64,000 bases of DNA, from contig JBOFHT010000074.1 in assembly GCA_051649785.1 (NCBI GenBank), positions 13,994-77,993 on the forward strand, in the 5' to 3' direction. A model generated the notes under the pieces. That model worked only from the letters and a program-made list of their open reading frames with translations, was not told the DNA's origin and did no database searches. Every line of letters begins with the position of its first letter. The stretch's first letter is position 1. Of this stretch, positions 54,806 to 64,000 are shown one piece after another. The translations under genes were made by a program, and so were the position numbers. Origin of the DNA: JBOFHT01 sp051649785 (GTDB lineage Archaea > Methanobacteriota > Methanobacteria > Methanobacteriales > Methanobacteriaceae).

Positions 54806-56788
54806 TTACTTTCCTCCAATGTTTTCAAGAGCTGCTTCAATTTGTGCCATAATTTGGTTGGTTTTGAAGTGCTGTTGATCCATAGCTCCAGACGGACATG
54901 CCCCTACACATGTTCCACATCCTTTACAAAGTGCAACATTAACTTTAGCATGATCTTCATCAATAGCTACTGCACCGTATGGGCATAATTCTACACATAC
55001 TTCGCAAGATCCACAAACATCAGCATCAGTAGTCGCAATAATTGGTTCGATTTCTACTTCTCCTTTAACCATAGGAATAGCTGCACGGGCAGCAGCACCA
55101 GAACCTTGAGCTACAGCATCAGGAATATCTTTAGGTCCTTGTGATGCACCAGCTAAGTATACACCATCAGTTAAGGTATCAACAGGTCTGAGCTTAGGGT
55201 GAGCTTCCATTAAGAAACCGTCTCCACTCTTAGATAAACCAATTGTTTGTCTTAAAGTTTCTGACCCTTCAGGAGGTACAAGACCAATACTTAATACAAC
55301 CATATCATAATCATATTCAGTTACTTTACCTAAGAGTGTATCTTCACTTCTTACAGTTAAAGTTAAGTCATCGTTTTCAATAACTTCAGCAGGTCGTCCT
55401 CTTGAGAACTTGATACCATATTTCTTTTGGGAGTTTTTGTAGAACTCTTCGAAACCTTTACCAAATGCACGGATATCCATGTAGTAAAGAGTTACATCAG
55501 CATTAGGATCTTTATCCTTAATTAGCTGAGCATTCTTCATAGAATACATACAACATACTCTAGAACAGTACGGTTTACCAATCTTTTCATCTCTTGAACC
55601 GACACAGTGTATAAATGCAACTCTCTTAGGTTTTTCACCATCAGATGGTTTGAGAACTTTACCTTCAGTAGGACCTGAAGCATTAATCATTCTTTCAATT
55701 TCCATTGCAGTTATAACATTTGTGTGAGCTCCGTAACCATATTCTAACTTTTCAGTTGGATCGTAAGGATCGTAACCAGTAGCTACAATAATAGTACCAA
55801 TTTCTAATTCTACGAATTCACTTTCTTGGTCGTGGACAACAGCTCCACGTTCACAGATTTGGTTACATAGTTTACATTCAATACAGTAATCTTTGTCAAT
55901 AGTAGCACAAAGAGGTACTGCTTGAGGGAATGGAATATAAGCTGCCTTAACCATACCAATACCTTCATCAAAGTAATTTGGCATTTCAATAGGGCAAACT
56001 TCTACACAAGATCCGCATCCTACACAGAGTTCTTCATCTATGAAACGAGGTTTCTTTTCGACTTTTACAGTAAAGTTACCAACATAACCATGTACTTCTT
56101 TTACTTCAGAGTAAGTCATAAGTTCAATATTATCGTGTTTACCTACATCCACCATCTTAGGTGCTAAAATACACATTGAACAATCGAGAGTTGGGAAAGT
56201 CTTATCTAATTGTCCCATTCTTCCACCGATAGTTGGTTGTTTTTCAACCATGTAGGTTTGGAATCCCATATCTGCTAAATCAAGTGCAGATTGAATACCT
56301 GCAACCCCACCACCAATAACCATAGCTCTCTTGTCTACACTTACTTTAGAAGCTTCTAAAGGTTCGAGTAATCTTGCTTTAGCTATAGCCATTCTAGTTA
56401 AATCTTTAGCTTTTTCAGTTGCTTTTTCGGGTTCACCCATATGTACCCAGGAATCGTGTTCCCTTAAATTAGCAAATTCAAATAAGAAAGGATTTAATCC
56501 TGCTTCTTTTACACATCTTCTGAAAGTAGGTTCGTGCAATCTAGGAGAACAAGCTGCAACAACAACTCTATTTAAGTTGTGTTTTTTAATGTCCTCTTGA
56601 ATAGCTAATTGTCCTGGATCAGAACAGTAATATTTATATTCTTCTGCTACTACTACATTAGGAAGAGTTTTAGCATATTCTGTTACTGCAGGTACATCGA
56701 CGACTCCACCGATGTTAATACCACAGTGACAAACATATACTCCAATTCTTGGCTCTTCATTTGTTATATCATTGTTTTTTTCTGCCAT
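54806..56788 (-). CDS. hdrA: CoB-CoM heterodisulfide reductase subunit A
   Basis: A 660-residue HdrA. N-terminal motifs are CHCGINIGGVVDV and YYCSDPGQ. The FAD Rossmann motif VIGGGVAGIQSALDLADMG follows. Four [4Fe-4S] motifs are present (CVGCGSCVEVCP, CIECKLCNQICE, CGSCEVCVELCP, CKGCGTCVGACP). It carries the bifurcating flavin that couples CoM-S-S-CoB reduction to ferredoxin reduction with hydrogenase or formate dehydrogenase. The position that is selenocysteine in some methanogens is Cys here. AGGTGAATTATTTATG is the start site; a terminator follows the gene. Confidence 0.97.
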   Translation of the reverse strand: MAEKNNDITNEEPRIGVYVCHCGINIGGVVDVPAVTEYAKTLPNVVVAEEYKYYCSDPGQLAIQEDIKKHNLNRVVVAACSPRLHEPTFRRCVKEAGLNPFLFEFANLREHDSWVHMGEPEKATEKAKDLTRMAIAKARLLEPLEASKVSVDKRAMVIGGGVAGIQSALDLADMGFQTYMVEKQPTIGGRMGQLDKTFPTLDCSMCILAPKMVDVGKHDNIELMTYSEVKEVHGYVGNFTVKVEKKPRFIDEELCVGCGSCVEVCPIEMPNYFDEGIGMVKAAYIPFPQAVPLCATIDKDYCIECKLCNQICERGAVVHDQESEFVELEIGTIIVATGYDPYDPTEKLEYGYGAHTNVITAMEIERMINASGPTEGKVLKPSDGEKPKRVAFIHCVGSRDEKIGKPYCSRVCCMYSMKNAQLIKDKDPNADVTLYYMDIRAFGKGFEEFYKNSQKKYGIKFSRGRPAEVIENDDLTLTVRSEDTLLGKVTEYDYDMVVLSIGLVPPEGSETLRQTIGLSKSGDGFLMEAHPKLRPVDTLTDGVYLAGASQGPKDIPDAVAQGSGAAARAAIPMVKGEVEIEPIIATTDADVCGSCEVCVELCPYGAVAIDEDHAKVNVALCKGCGTCVGACPSGAMDQQHFKTNQIMAQIEAALENIGGK

Positions 56789-57231
56789 AAATAATTCACC
56801 TTGTACAAGTTGATGACATCTTACATTAAAATATAATATTATATAAGATAAACTAATTTTTAATTTTTATACTAATAAAGGTTTCTATTGAATATTTTGA
56901 GTAAAGTATATATACTAGAATAATTATTTTTATTTAAAACCTTATTTAATAAAATTAGAAGAGTTATAATAGCTAAAATTGTAAAATATTATTAAGTATT
57001 CCATAAATATTAAATAAAACCTATTTTAATAGGGTTAGAGATTAAATTTTTAAGTGAAAATATAGGATTTATAAATAATTCAAATTACTTTAATTAATTT
57101 AGTATTTAGTAGTATTATGGTTTTAGTGAAAATGGTTTATTGTTGAAATTTATTTTTGATTTTAACACTACACTCTTAAAATTAATTATTAAAAATTATT
57201 GATAATGAGAGTAAAATATTAGCCAATTAAT
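56789..57231. other. hdrA promoter region
   Basis: AT-rich DNA upstream of hdrA and after the AEC transporter gene. It contains TATA-like GTATATATAC on the - strand near 56910 and CTTATATAATATT near 56835. Nothing else was recognised. Confidence 0.45.
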
Positions 57232-58131
57232 TTATAAAAGCATAGCTATGATAGGAAGAGTTATTAATGATAATGCAGTAGCAATAAAGACACAATCTGC
57301 AGTTAACTTAAAATCTAGCTTGTATTTAACTGCTAAAGGTAAAGAAAGCATTCCAGCAGGCATGGCTGCTTCAATAATAGCTACATTATTTTCTAGTCCA
57401 GTTAACCCAATTGATGTGACAATAATAAAAGCTATAATAGGAGCTATAAATAGTTTAACAGATGAAATTAAAGTAGCCATGAGTAAATTCTCTTTTATCT
57501 TGCCAAATTGTAGTGAGACTCCTAATGATATCATTATAACTGGTATTGTAGCAGCACCTAGATAATTAATTACATCAATAATCATAACATCTAAATTAAC
57601 ATTGCTAATGTTAGCCAAAATTCCTAAAATAAGAGCCCAAAGAACTGGAAACGAAAGAATTTCCTTAATTACATCTTTTGCATTTCCACCAAACTCTAAC
57701 ATAAGTATTAAACTTAATGATAAAAAAGTGGTGAGGGAAGCAATATCATAAAAAATAGCTCGAATCAATCCTGCATCTCCAAAAAGACCTAAACAAAAAG
57801 GAAATCCTAAAAATGCAGTATTTCCTAAAGCTACAGGAATTATAATTCCCCATTTTTTTTCTTTAGGTAGCTTTTTAGCTGTTGCAACTAAAAAAACTAT
57901 TGTTGCTAAAATAAAGCTTATTGAAACTCCAATTAATGGCATTATAACTAATTTAGGAAAAATAGATATATCCGTTTTATAAACCGAGGCAAAAATAAGG
58001 CATGGTAGGAAAACATAGATTGCAAGATTATTAAGTGTAGTTATTTCACTTAATTTTAGTATTTTAGCTTTTTTAAGAACATAACCCACTAAAATCATAG
58101 CAATAATTGTTAAAATAACTTCAATAATCAT
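57232..58131 (-). CDS. AEC family (auxin efflux carrier-like) transporter
   Basis: A ~299-residue hydrophobic protein with about ten transmembrane segments. AEC-type sequence includes MILVGYVLKKAKIL at the N-terminus, TTLNNLAIYVFLPCLIF and LGNTAFLGFPFCLGLFGD. Such permeases export small organic acids or amino acids; the substrate is not evident. GTGG lies before the ATG at 58131. It follows the small hypothetical gene on the same strand by about 80 nt. Confidence 0.9.
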   Translation of the reverse strand: MIIEVILTIIAMILVGYVLKKAKILKLSEITTLNNLAIYVFLPCLIFASVYKTDISIFPKLVIMPLIGVSISFILATIVFLVATAKKLPKEKKWGIIIPVALGNTAFLGFPFCLGLFGDAGLIRAIFYDIASLTTFLSLSLILMLEFGGNAKDVIKEILSFPVLWALILGILANISNVNLDVMIIDVINYLGAATIPVIMISLGVSLQFGKIKENLLMATLISSVKLFIAPIIAFIIVTSIGLTGLENNVAIIEAAMPAGMLSLPLAVKYKLDFKLTADCVFIATALSLITLPIIAMLL

Positions 58132-58221
58132 GAAAAACCACAAAATAAGAAAAAATTAATTAATGAGAGGGAGTCTCTAAATAGGGATAATTAGCCACAT
58201 ATAAAGTAGAAAAAGGTAAAA

Positions 58222-58710
58222 TTACCAACCTTCATCTGCTACAGCACAAGCATGAGAATTTATAACATCACCTAATTTACTAGTAAACTCTTGGGGCTTG
58301 AAATTCTTAAAAGACTTTGGATTTTTAATTAAAATACTATTTTCTTCAGCTAAAAATACATATAGACCTAAAATTCTATCATTATCTGAGTATTCCTCCC
58401 TAGAGCGAATTATACTTTCCCAAGGAACTCTTAAATCTTTCCCATCAGGATCTGCATTTTCAATAACAAGACCTTTTTCAGCTATTCTAACAATAGTATC
58501 TAGTTTTCTTTGCTTTGCTGATGAAACATTAGCCATAGCCAACCCAACTAATCCAAAAGCAAGAGTGCTGACACCTTTTGAAAAAATATCTGTATTTTCA
58601 ACAATAAATTCAGGTAAAAATACTTTAGCTCTCCAACCTCTTTCAATAATTGTAAAAAAATACTCTTCCTTTTCAGCTAACTTTTCTTCTTCACTTTTAC
58701 GCCCAAACAT
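58222..58710 (-). CDS. Hypothetical PH-like domain protein
   Basis: A 162-residue protein with a charged start (MFGRKSEEEKLAEKEEYFFT). A short hydrophobic segment near 45-60 (GVSTLAFGLVGLAMANVSSA) is followed by a beta-rich half that could be a PH-like fold (GLVIENADPDGKDLRVPWES). I do not recognise a named family. AGGAGC precedes the ATG. It lies between radA and the AEC transporter and shares their strand. Confidence 0.65.
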   Translation of the reverse strand: MFGRKSEEEKLAEKEEYFFTIIERGWRAKVFLPEFIVENTDIFSKGVSTLAFGLVGLAMANVSSAKQRKLDTIVRIAEKGLVIENADPDGKDLRVPWESIIRSREEYSDNDRILGLYVFLAEENSILIKNPKSFKNFKPQEFTSKLGDVINSHACAVADEGW

Positions 58711-59019
58711 GTTAATATTAGCTCCTATAAAGTTTAGTAAAACAAATATAATAAAAATTAAAAATTCCTATGCTCCTATAAATACTATTTATAATATTTA
58801 AATGTTATCCTTATTATTATTTTCTATAAAATTAGAAATCTTTAAAATTATGAAATTATTTTAGAAAATATTTGGAGCATTTAATTGGAATAGTTGAAGT
58901 ATTCCATTGATAATAAAACAAAATAAACTAAAATGGGTAAAATATGTAAAATTAAAAAATAAAAAAATTAATCTCTATATCTGAGATTAAGCAATATCAA
59001 ATAAATTTATATTAAATAA
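58711..59019 (-). terminator. Spacer after radA with terminator hairpin
   Basis: TTAATCTC (58968-58975) and GAGATTAA (58983-58990) pair, with a T-rich tract downstream on the - strand, forming a likely radA terminator. The rest is AT-rich DNA and the promoter of the 162-residue hypothetical gene. Confidence 0.7.
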
Positions 59020-59955
59020 TTAATCAACAATACCATCAGTAGTGATTTTAAATACAGCTTCACCTTCAGGTAAGTGGGGACTATCAACTAGACGAGCAAT
59101 TCTTTTACCAGCTAACCCTTTTTTAAGCCAAATCCTGTATGTTGAAGCATGGCCAAGAACATGCCCCCCAATAGCTTTAGTAGGGCTACCGAAGAATGAA
59201 TCAGGGCGTGCCTGCACTTGGTTTGTTACAAAAATAGCTACATTATAAGTATTAGCTATACTTTGTAGTGCATGAAGATGCTGGTTAAGTTTTTGCTGCC
59301 TTGTAGCTAAAGATTCCCTTCCCACATATTCTGCTCTGAAATGAGCCATTAACGAATCAACAATAACTAATCTAATATTTTTACCACTTTGAATAAGCTC
59401 ATTAACTTTTTCAGCCATTAATATTTGGTGAGAAGAGTTGAAAGCTCTAGCTATATGAATTTTTTGTAAAGTTTCTTGTAAATCTAAACCAAAGAAGTTA
59501 GATATTTGTTCAATTCTTTCAGGACGGAAAGTGTTTTCAGTATCAATAAATACACATTCAGCATCCAATCCTCCTAATTCTTCAGATAATTGAACCGTAA
59601 CAGCAATTTCATGAGAAATTTGACTTTTACCAGAACCAAACTCACCAAATACTTCAGTAATTGCCTGGGTCTCAATTCCCCCACCAATTAACTCATTACA
59701 CGCAGTACTCCCACTAGTTATGCGACCTACATCTTTTCTTCTTTCCATTACATCATAAGCAGTTTCAAAATCAATCTTTTCTGCTTTACGTGCTGCTTCA
59801 ATAACTTTTTCAGCTACTCCTTCACCAATTTCAACTTTTACAGCTAATTCTTTAGCAGTAGTTGTAGCTAATCTCATCATATCTGCAAAACCAGCATCCC
59901 TAAGTTTTTGAGCAGTTTTTTCACCGACACTCGGCAAGTCTTCAAGTTCCACCAT
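59020..59955 (-). CDS. radA: DNA repair and recombination protein RadA
   Basis: A 311-residue archaeal RecA/Rad51 homologue. The N-terminal HhH domain (LEDLPSVGEKTAQKLRDAGF) precedes the ATPase with Walker A FGEFGSGKSQ and Walker B RLVIVDSLMAHF. DNA-binding loops and NQVQARPDSFFG follow. It forms filaments on ssDNA for strand exchange. The ATG at 59955 has GGGGA at good spacing. It follows the replication protein A gene by 90 nt, a functional pairing. Confidence 0.97.
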   Translation of the reverse strand: MVELEDLPSVGEKTAQKLRDAGFADMMRLATTTAKELAVKVEIGEGVAEKVIEAARKAEKIDFETAYDVMERRKDVGRITSGSTACNELIGGGIETQAITEVFGEFGSGKSQISHEIAVTVQLSEELGGLDAECVFIDTENTFRPERIEQISNFFGLDLQETLQKIHIARAFNSSHQILMAEKVNELIQSGKNIRLVIVDSLMAHFRAEYVGRESLATRQQKLNQHLHALQSIANTYNVAIFVTNQVQARPDSFFGSPTKAIGGHVLGHASTYRIWLKKGLAGKRIARLVDSPHLPEGEAVFKITTDGIVD

Positions 59956-60045
59956 AATAATCATTCCCCATAGTTTATGTAATCGGTATTCGATTTTATA
60001 ATTTTCTATAATTTATTAGCTTTGTTAATTTTAATTATTAGTAAA

Positions 60046-62439
60046 TTAAAGCTCTAATGAAATAATTTTTTTAGGGTTTAATCTAAGTTCTTCATTATAC
60101 TCATCAAAACTTGTATCAGCTATTAAGTTTATTTGTAAACCAACTAATTCTTCTACTTTACCTTCTAAAGCCCCTTCATCCCCACTTTCATTAATTATCC
60201 CCACTACTTCTTCTGTGGACATTTTTAGTATATTTTCAGCTAATTTATCAAAGAATGTAACTCTAATATCCCCACTTTCATCTTCAATTCTAGTAGGAAC
60301 CATAAGCAAATATTTTGGTTGTTCAATGGATTCACCACAAACATCACAAATAAATTCATCTCCTACTTGTTCTAATCCAGCATTACACTGAGGACATTTA
60401 TTAATTAATATACGGTTTCCAAAAGCTTCAGATATTTTACCACTGACTTTTATATTTCTATCATCATCTTCAAGGTCTTCAATATTTTTAGATTGGTAAA
60501 TAATTTCTTGTAATTCCTTAAATGAAGGCAATTCTTCTGCATCTTCATCATTTAATTTTGAAATCTTAGTAGATCTACCTAAATTAAGTTCAATATAATC
60601 CCTATATGTAACACCAGGGTTTTCAATTTTAATAGCATCTCCAATTTCCATAAAAGTATTAGCTTTATCATCCCATAATGTACCCCTTATTGAACCAGTA
60701 TCATCCCCTAATTCAACAGAACGTAACATTCCAGGAGTTCCATCTTGTCTTTGGAATTCACGAGGATCTTGGAGGTCAATAATTCTTACTAAGAGTTTTA
60801 TATTCCGATCATCTTCTTCTAATTCATTTACTTTCTTAGTAGTGTAAATTTGAGCTTCTAGCTCAGCATAAGAAGGTAAATTATCAACTTCATCTTCTTC
60901 AAGCTTTATAACTCTGGACATTTTCCCTATATTCAAATCAACACTATAAAGACCCATTTTAGTACGGGCATTTTCAATTAAAAGAGCTTGACCTTCATTA
61001 AGGCTTATATTAGCTTTGTCATCCCAAAATGAAAGTCTAACCATTCCACTAGCATCTGAAAAGTCAATAGACCTGACAACACCAACAGTCCCATCTTCTC
61101 TTTGGAACTCATTAGTATCATTTATAGTTATAACTCTCCCAATAACATCAACATCTTGGCCATCTTCTTCTATTTCTTGAATTTGGTTAATAGGAATTGG
61201 GCCTAGTTGATTTTTATACTCTTTAAGTAATTCAATTAGATGTTCATTACCCTCAGGGTTAGTTTGAATTCTAGAATTCCAGTTTGTATTAACCTTATAT
61301 CCAGAAGGACTATATTCATCAGATTCAACATTAGCTCCACTTATTTTAACTATGTCTCCTTTTTTAAGTTCAATATTAGTATCATCACCCCATAGGCTAA
61401 CTCTTATTGAACCAGTATCATCTGTAATTTCAATAGATCTAACAGAACCTTGATTACCATCTTGTCTTTCAAAAGTAATGGTGTCTTGAATTCTAGTTAA
61501 AATTCCAATTAGACTAATATCTTTAGATTCTTTATGAGCTTCAGATATTTTTATGATCTCCTCATTATAATCAGGTACATCATATTCTCCTTTAACAATT
61601 TTACCATCCCAATGAGAAAGAGAAACCTCATCATTTCGTTCACGGGCAGCTGCATCAATAATTTTAACTGAATCTCCTTCATTAAGACCTAAGTCTTCAA
61701 TTAATTCAACATCCCTATTCCAAAGAGTATAAGATATTTTTCCAGTCTCATCTTGAAGTTCTAGTGAGCAAACTTTACCTTCTTTACCATTTTTATCGAA
61801 TTTCCTTATTTTTGGAATTCTAGTAATACGGGCTATTATATTAACATTAGTTTCAGGGCTTATTTCAAAAATAGGAGTTATTGCTTCACCATATTCAGGA
61901 AAACTTGATTCTTGAAATTCATTATTGCTATCGTTAATATCAATAGCTTCTATTGTTGAACGAGGTTGAGTATGGGCTTCAATAGAATTCTTATATCCAT
62001 CTTTTATCTCAACTTTATTTAACTTTATAATATCTCCTTCATTGAATTTTTTAAGGAGTTTAATATTTTCAGTCCAAAGTACAACACGAATTTCGCCAGT
62101 ATCATCAGCTAAGACAACATTACATAATTTACCTTCTTTGCCTTGTCGAGTCTTGAATTTTTTTGGATTAGATATTTTCATTACTCTTCCAATAATACTA
62201 ATATCATTTAAACCAGATTCTAGCTTATTTATCTTATCTACAACATGTTCTTTACTTTCAGACTTCATATCATTTTTTTCATCAATGAATTTTCCTACAA
62301 TCATTCTAGCAAGATCTATTTCACTCATAAAACTTACATCATTGTATTCTTTCTTCATTTCATCCATACGTTCTAAAAAATCTTCTTCAGTGATTTTATC
62401 TTGTATTTTAAGATACTCTAATTTTATTTCTTCATTCAT
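60046..62439 (-). CDS. rpa: Replication protein A (multi-OB-fold single-stranded DNA-binding protein)
   Basis: A ~797-residue protein with five repeated OB folds. Each contains a variant of RxxGxxGxVxxxxxxDxTGxIRVxLWDD (around residues 100, 210, 330, 455 and 570). A C-terminal zinc finger (CPQC...CDVC, ~695-715) and a last OB-like part follow. This is the Methanothermobacter-type single-polypeptide RPA. It protects ssDNA and loads recombination proteins such as RadA, encoded next. GAGGG before the ATG supports 62439 over the upstream GTG. Confidence 0.95.
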   Translation of the reverse strand: MNEEIKLEYLKIQDKITEEDFLERMDEMKKEYNDVSFMSEIDLARMIVGKFIDEKNDMKSESKEHVVDKINKLESGLNDISIIGRVMKISNPKKFKTRQGKEGKLCNVVLADDTGEIRVVLWTENIKLLKKFNEGDIIKLNKVEIKDGYKNSIEAHTQPRSTIEAIDINDSNNEFQESSFPEYGEAITPIFEISPETNVNIIARITRIPKIRKFDKNGKEGKVCSLELQDETGKISYTLWNRDVELIEDLGLNEGDSVKIIDAAARERNDEVSLSHWDGKIVKGEYDVPDYNEEIIKISEAHKESKDISLIGILTRIQDTITFERQDGNQGSVRSIEITDDTGSIRVSLWGDDTNIELKKGDIVKISGANVESDEYSPSGYKVNTNWNSRIQTNPEGNEHLIELLKEYKNQLGPIPINQIQEIEEDGQDVDVIGRVITINDTNEFQREDGTVGVVRSIDFSDASGMVRLSFWDDKANISLNEGQALLIENARTKMGLYSVDLNIGKMSRVIKLEEDEVDNLPSYAELEAQIYTTKKVNELEEDDRNIKLLVRIIDLQDPREFQRQDGTPGMLRSVELGDDTGSIRGTLWDDKANTFMEIGDAIKIENPGVTYRDYIELNLGRSTKISKLNDEDAEELPSFKELQEIIYQSKNIEDLEDDDRNIKVSGKISEAFGNRILINKCPQCNAGLEQVGDEFICDVCGESIEQPKYLLMVPTRIEDESGDIRVTFFDKLAENILKMSTEEVVGIINESGDEGALEGKVEELVGLQINLIADTSFDEYNEELRLNPKKIISLEL

Positions 62440-63131
62440 TTTAGCCCTCACATTAATAGGTTATGTTTTACTTTAAGTTTTCTTATATAATAATATATTC
62501 TAAAAGAGCAGCCCAAAAGTAATAAGTTGAATTTCAAGTGTAAATATTTATACACTTATAACATCCATATAGCCCATAACAAGCAATTAAATTAATAAAA
62601 AGTTTAATAATTTAAAATTATAAGTATTTTCCAGTATTGATTATTATATAAATCTAAATAGTTCATCTAAATGAAAAATAATAGCAAATTAGGAATACTG
62701 TGATAATATAATAAACTAAGGATATTGAATTAATGCAGTATTAGTATATATGGAGCTGTAAGTAGTATTCGTGAAATATGTTAACTTTATATTATTAGCT
62801 GTAATAATTAATTTTTTGTACGATTTATACATATTATACTTTTATGATTATGTTTGCACTAATATGTTTTGTATTAATTATATTATTATTTTATACTATT
62901 ATACTTGTACTGTTTTTCTAGTTTATTTATTGATTTAGTTAAGTTATTATGTATTAACTATATTAAATGTTATATGATATTTTGTAATAACTACTATATA
63001 AATATTATTATATTAGTTTAATTCATATTTTATTTATAATTTATTCAAACTTGGGATGCAAATTATAATGATAATGAGAATAATAAGGATAATGGTAATG
63101 CTAGTGATAGTAATGTAATGATAATAAGATA
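62440..63131. other. Spacer between the sugar transferase and rpa genes
   Basis: A 692-nt AT-rich region holding the rpa promoter and the 3' flank of the sugar transferase. GATAATGAGAATAATAAGGA-like simple repeats lie at 63066-63128. No gene or RNA was recognised. Confidence 0.45.
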
Positions 63132-64000
63132 CTAATATGCATCACTATTAAATATAGCCCTTACAACAGTCCTAAACATTATTTTAATATCTAAATAGAA
63201 ATTCCAGTTTTCCACATAATATATATCATATCCAATACGTTTTTTAATTGATGTGTCTCCTCTACATCCGTGAACTTGAGCCCAACCTGTAAGTCCAGGA
63301 CTAACTTGGTGTTTTACCATATATTTTGGAATTTCTTCTTTGAATTTATCAACAAAAAATGGACGCTCAGGTCGTGGGCCAACAACACTCATTTCACCTT
63401 TTAATACATTGAAAAATTGAGGAAGTTCATCAATACTATTTTTCCTAATAAAAGAACCTATCTTAGTCTTTCTAGGGTCATCTTCAGTAGTCCATTGACT
63501 TAGTTCTTCTTCATTATCTTGTATTTTCATACTTCGAAACTTATACATCATAAAAGGCTTTTTATTTTTACCAATACGTTCTTGTTTAAATATTATAGGA
63601 CCTTTTGAAGTTGCTTTTATTAAAATAATAACGATAATAGTTATAGGAGATGTTATTATAATAGCAAATATAGAAAATGCTAAATCAGTTATTTTTTTTA
63701 CAAACTTATTAAGTGCATCATCAAGAGGTACATGCCTTATATTTATTATGGGCATATCCTCTAACATGTCAATTGAAGGCTTAGCTGGGAAAAATTTATA
63801 ATATCCAGGAATAATTTCTGCTTTAACACCATTATTTTCACATATATCCACTAATTTATTTAGATTTTGATATTCTTTAAGTGGAATAGCTATTATAATC
63901 CTATCATAGTTATTGTTAGATAAGTGGGACTCCAAATCACTAAAATGGCCCAATATATATTTAAATGGGACTACCTGGACATTTCCCATATAATCTATAA
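63132..64000 (-). CDS. Sugar (glycosyl-1-phosphate) transferase, partial
   Basis: The frame is open through the right edge (codons for I, D and Y precede the first Met), so the N-terminus is outside the window. The visible 288 residues hold the end of a CoA-binding-like region (NNYDRIIIAIPL) and a membrane segment (FSIFAIIITSPITIIVIILI). The catalytic bacterial sugar transferase domain follows (FKQERIGKNKKPFMMYKFRSM, DELPQFFNVLKGEMSVVGPRPE, GLTGWAQVHGCRGD). Such enzymes start surface polysaccharide on a lipid phosphate. It is the likely edge of a surface-glycan locus. Confidence 0.92.
   Translation of the reverse strand, partial: IDYMGNVQVVPFKYILGHFSDLESHLSNNNYDRIIIAIPLKEYQNLNKLVDICENNGVKAEIIPGYYKFFPAKPSIDMLEDMPIINIRHVPLDDALNKFVKKITDLAFSIFAIIITSPITIIVIILIKATSKGPIIFKQERIGKNKKPFMMYKFRSMKIQDNEEELSQWTTEDDPRKTKIGSFIRKNSIDELPQFFNVLKGEMSVVGPRPERPFFVDKFKEEIPKYMVKHQVSPGLTGWAQVHGCRGDTSIKKRIGYDIYYVENWNFYLDIKIMFRTVVRAIFNSDAY

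Overview
The window comes from a very AT-rich methanogenic archaeon, most likely Methanobrevibacter or a close relative in the Methanobacteriales. The evidence is archaeal information-processing genes (L21e, RpoF, RadA, a multi-OB replication protein A), methanogen-specific redox genes (HdrA, the F420H2 oxidase FpaA with an MsvR-type regulator, a DmrB-like iron-sulfur flavoprotein), archaeal-type AdoMet synthetase, and a cluster of beta-helix adhesin-like surface proteins. Most genes have clear GGAGG/GGTGA ribosome binding sites, and several starts were moved downstream to fit them.

Layout. 1-3.4 kb: conserved + strand run rpl21e, rpoF, DUF655, ksgA and a HemK2-type methylase. 3.4-10.7 kb: - strand amino-acid genes (cysK-argD-NUDIX, lysA-dapF, TPR protein). 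Long tandem repeats lie upstream of cysK (69 bp unit) and between lysA and dapF (101 bp unit). 11-15.7 kb: cyclophilin, two PNPOx-fold flavoproteins with a divergent HxlR regulator, and hisF with an Ogg-type glycosylase. 15.8-21.3 kb: accessory region. 21.5-28.4 kb: DinG/XPD-like helicase, cbiL, then msvR, fpaA and a rubrerythrin. 29-41 kb: surface-protein region with three - strand adhesins (one frameshifted), a TetR regulator and an adhesin-transglutaminase. 41-64 kb: housekeeping - strand genes (site-2 protease, moeA, purL, ileS, mat, dmrB-like, glyA, hdrA, AEC transporter, radA, rpa). A sugar transferase runs off the right edge.

The most unusual structure is in 15.8-19.5 kb. A tRNA-Arg(TCG) gene is broken in its anticodon. 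Its 5' half is at 15809-15845 and its 3' half is 3.6 kb away at 19427-19467, on the same strand. Joined at the shared TTC, the halves give a 75-nt tRNA whose acceptor and anticodon stems pair with each other. The DNA between them carries an intact tRNA-Arg(TCG) on the opposite strand, a decayed triple-repeat helix-turn-helix gene, and a two-gene unit: a PIN-GNAT-PUA/EVE-like fusion followed directly by an ASCH protein. No integrase is visible. A HinP1I-like (predicted GCGC) restriction-modification pair sits just outside the 3' half, so the locus looks like a small defence/mobile island that destroyed its target tRNA and carries a substitute.

Other features of note are asparagine-rich low-complexity inserts in housekeeping enzymes, candidate operators for the HxlR and TetR regulators, and many copies of the word TAGCTA. 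No CRISPR array, rRNA or transposase was recognised.
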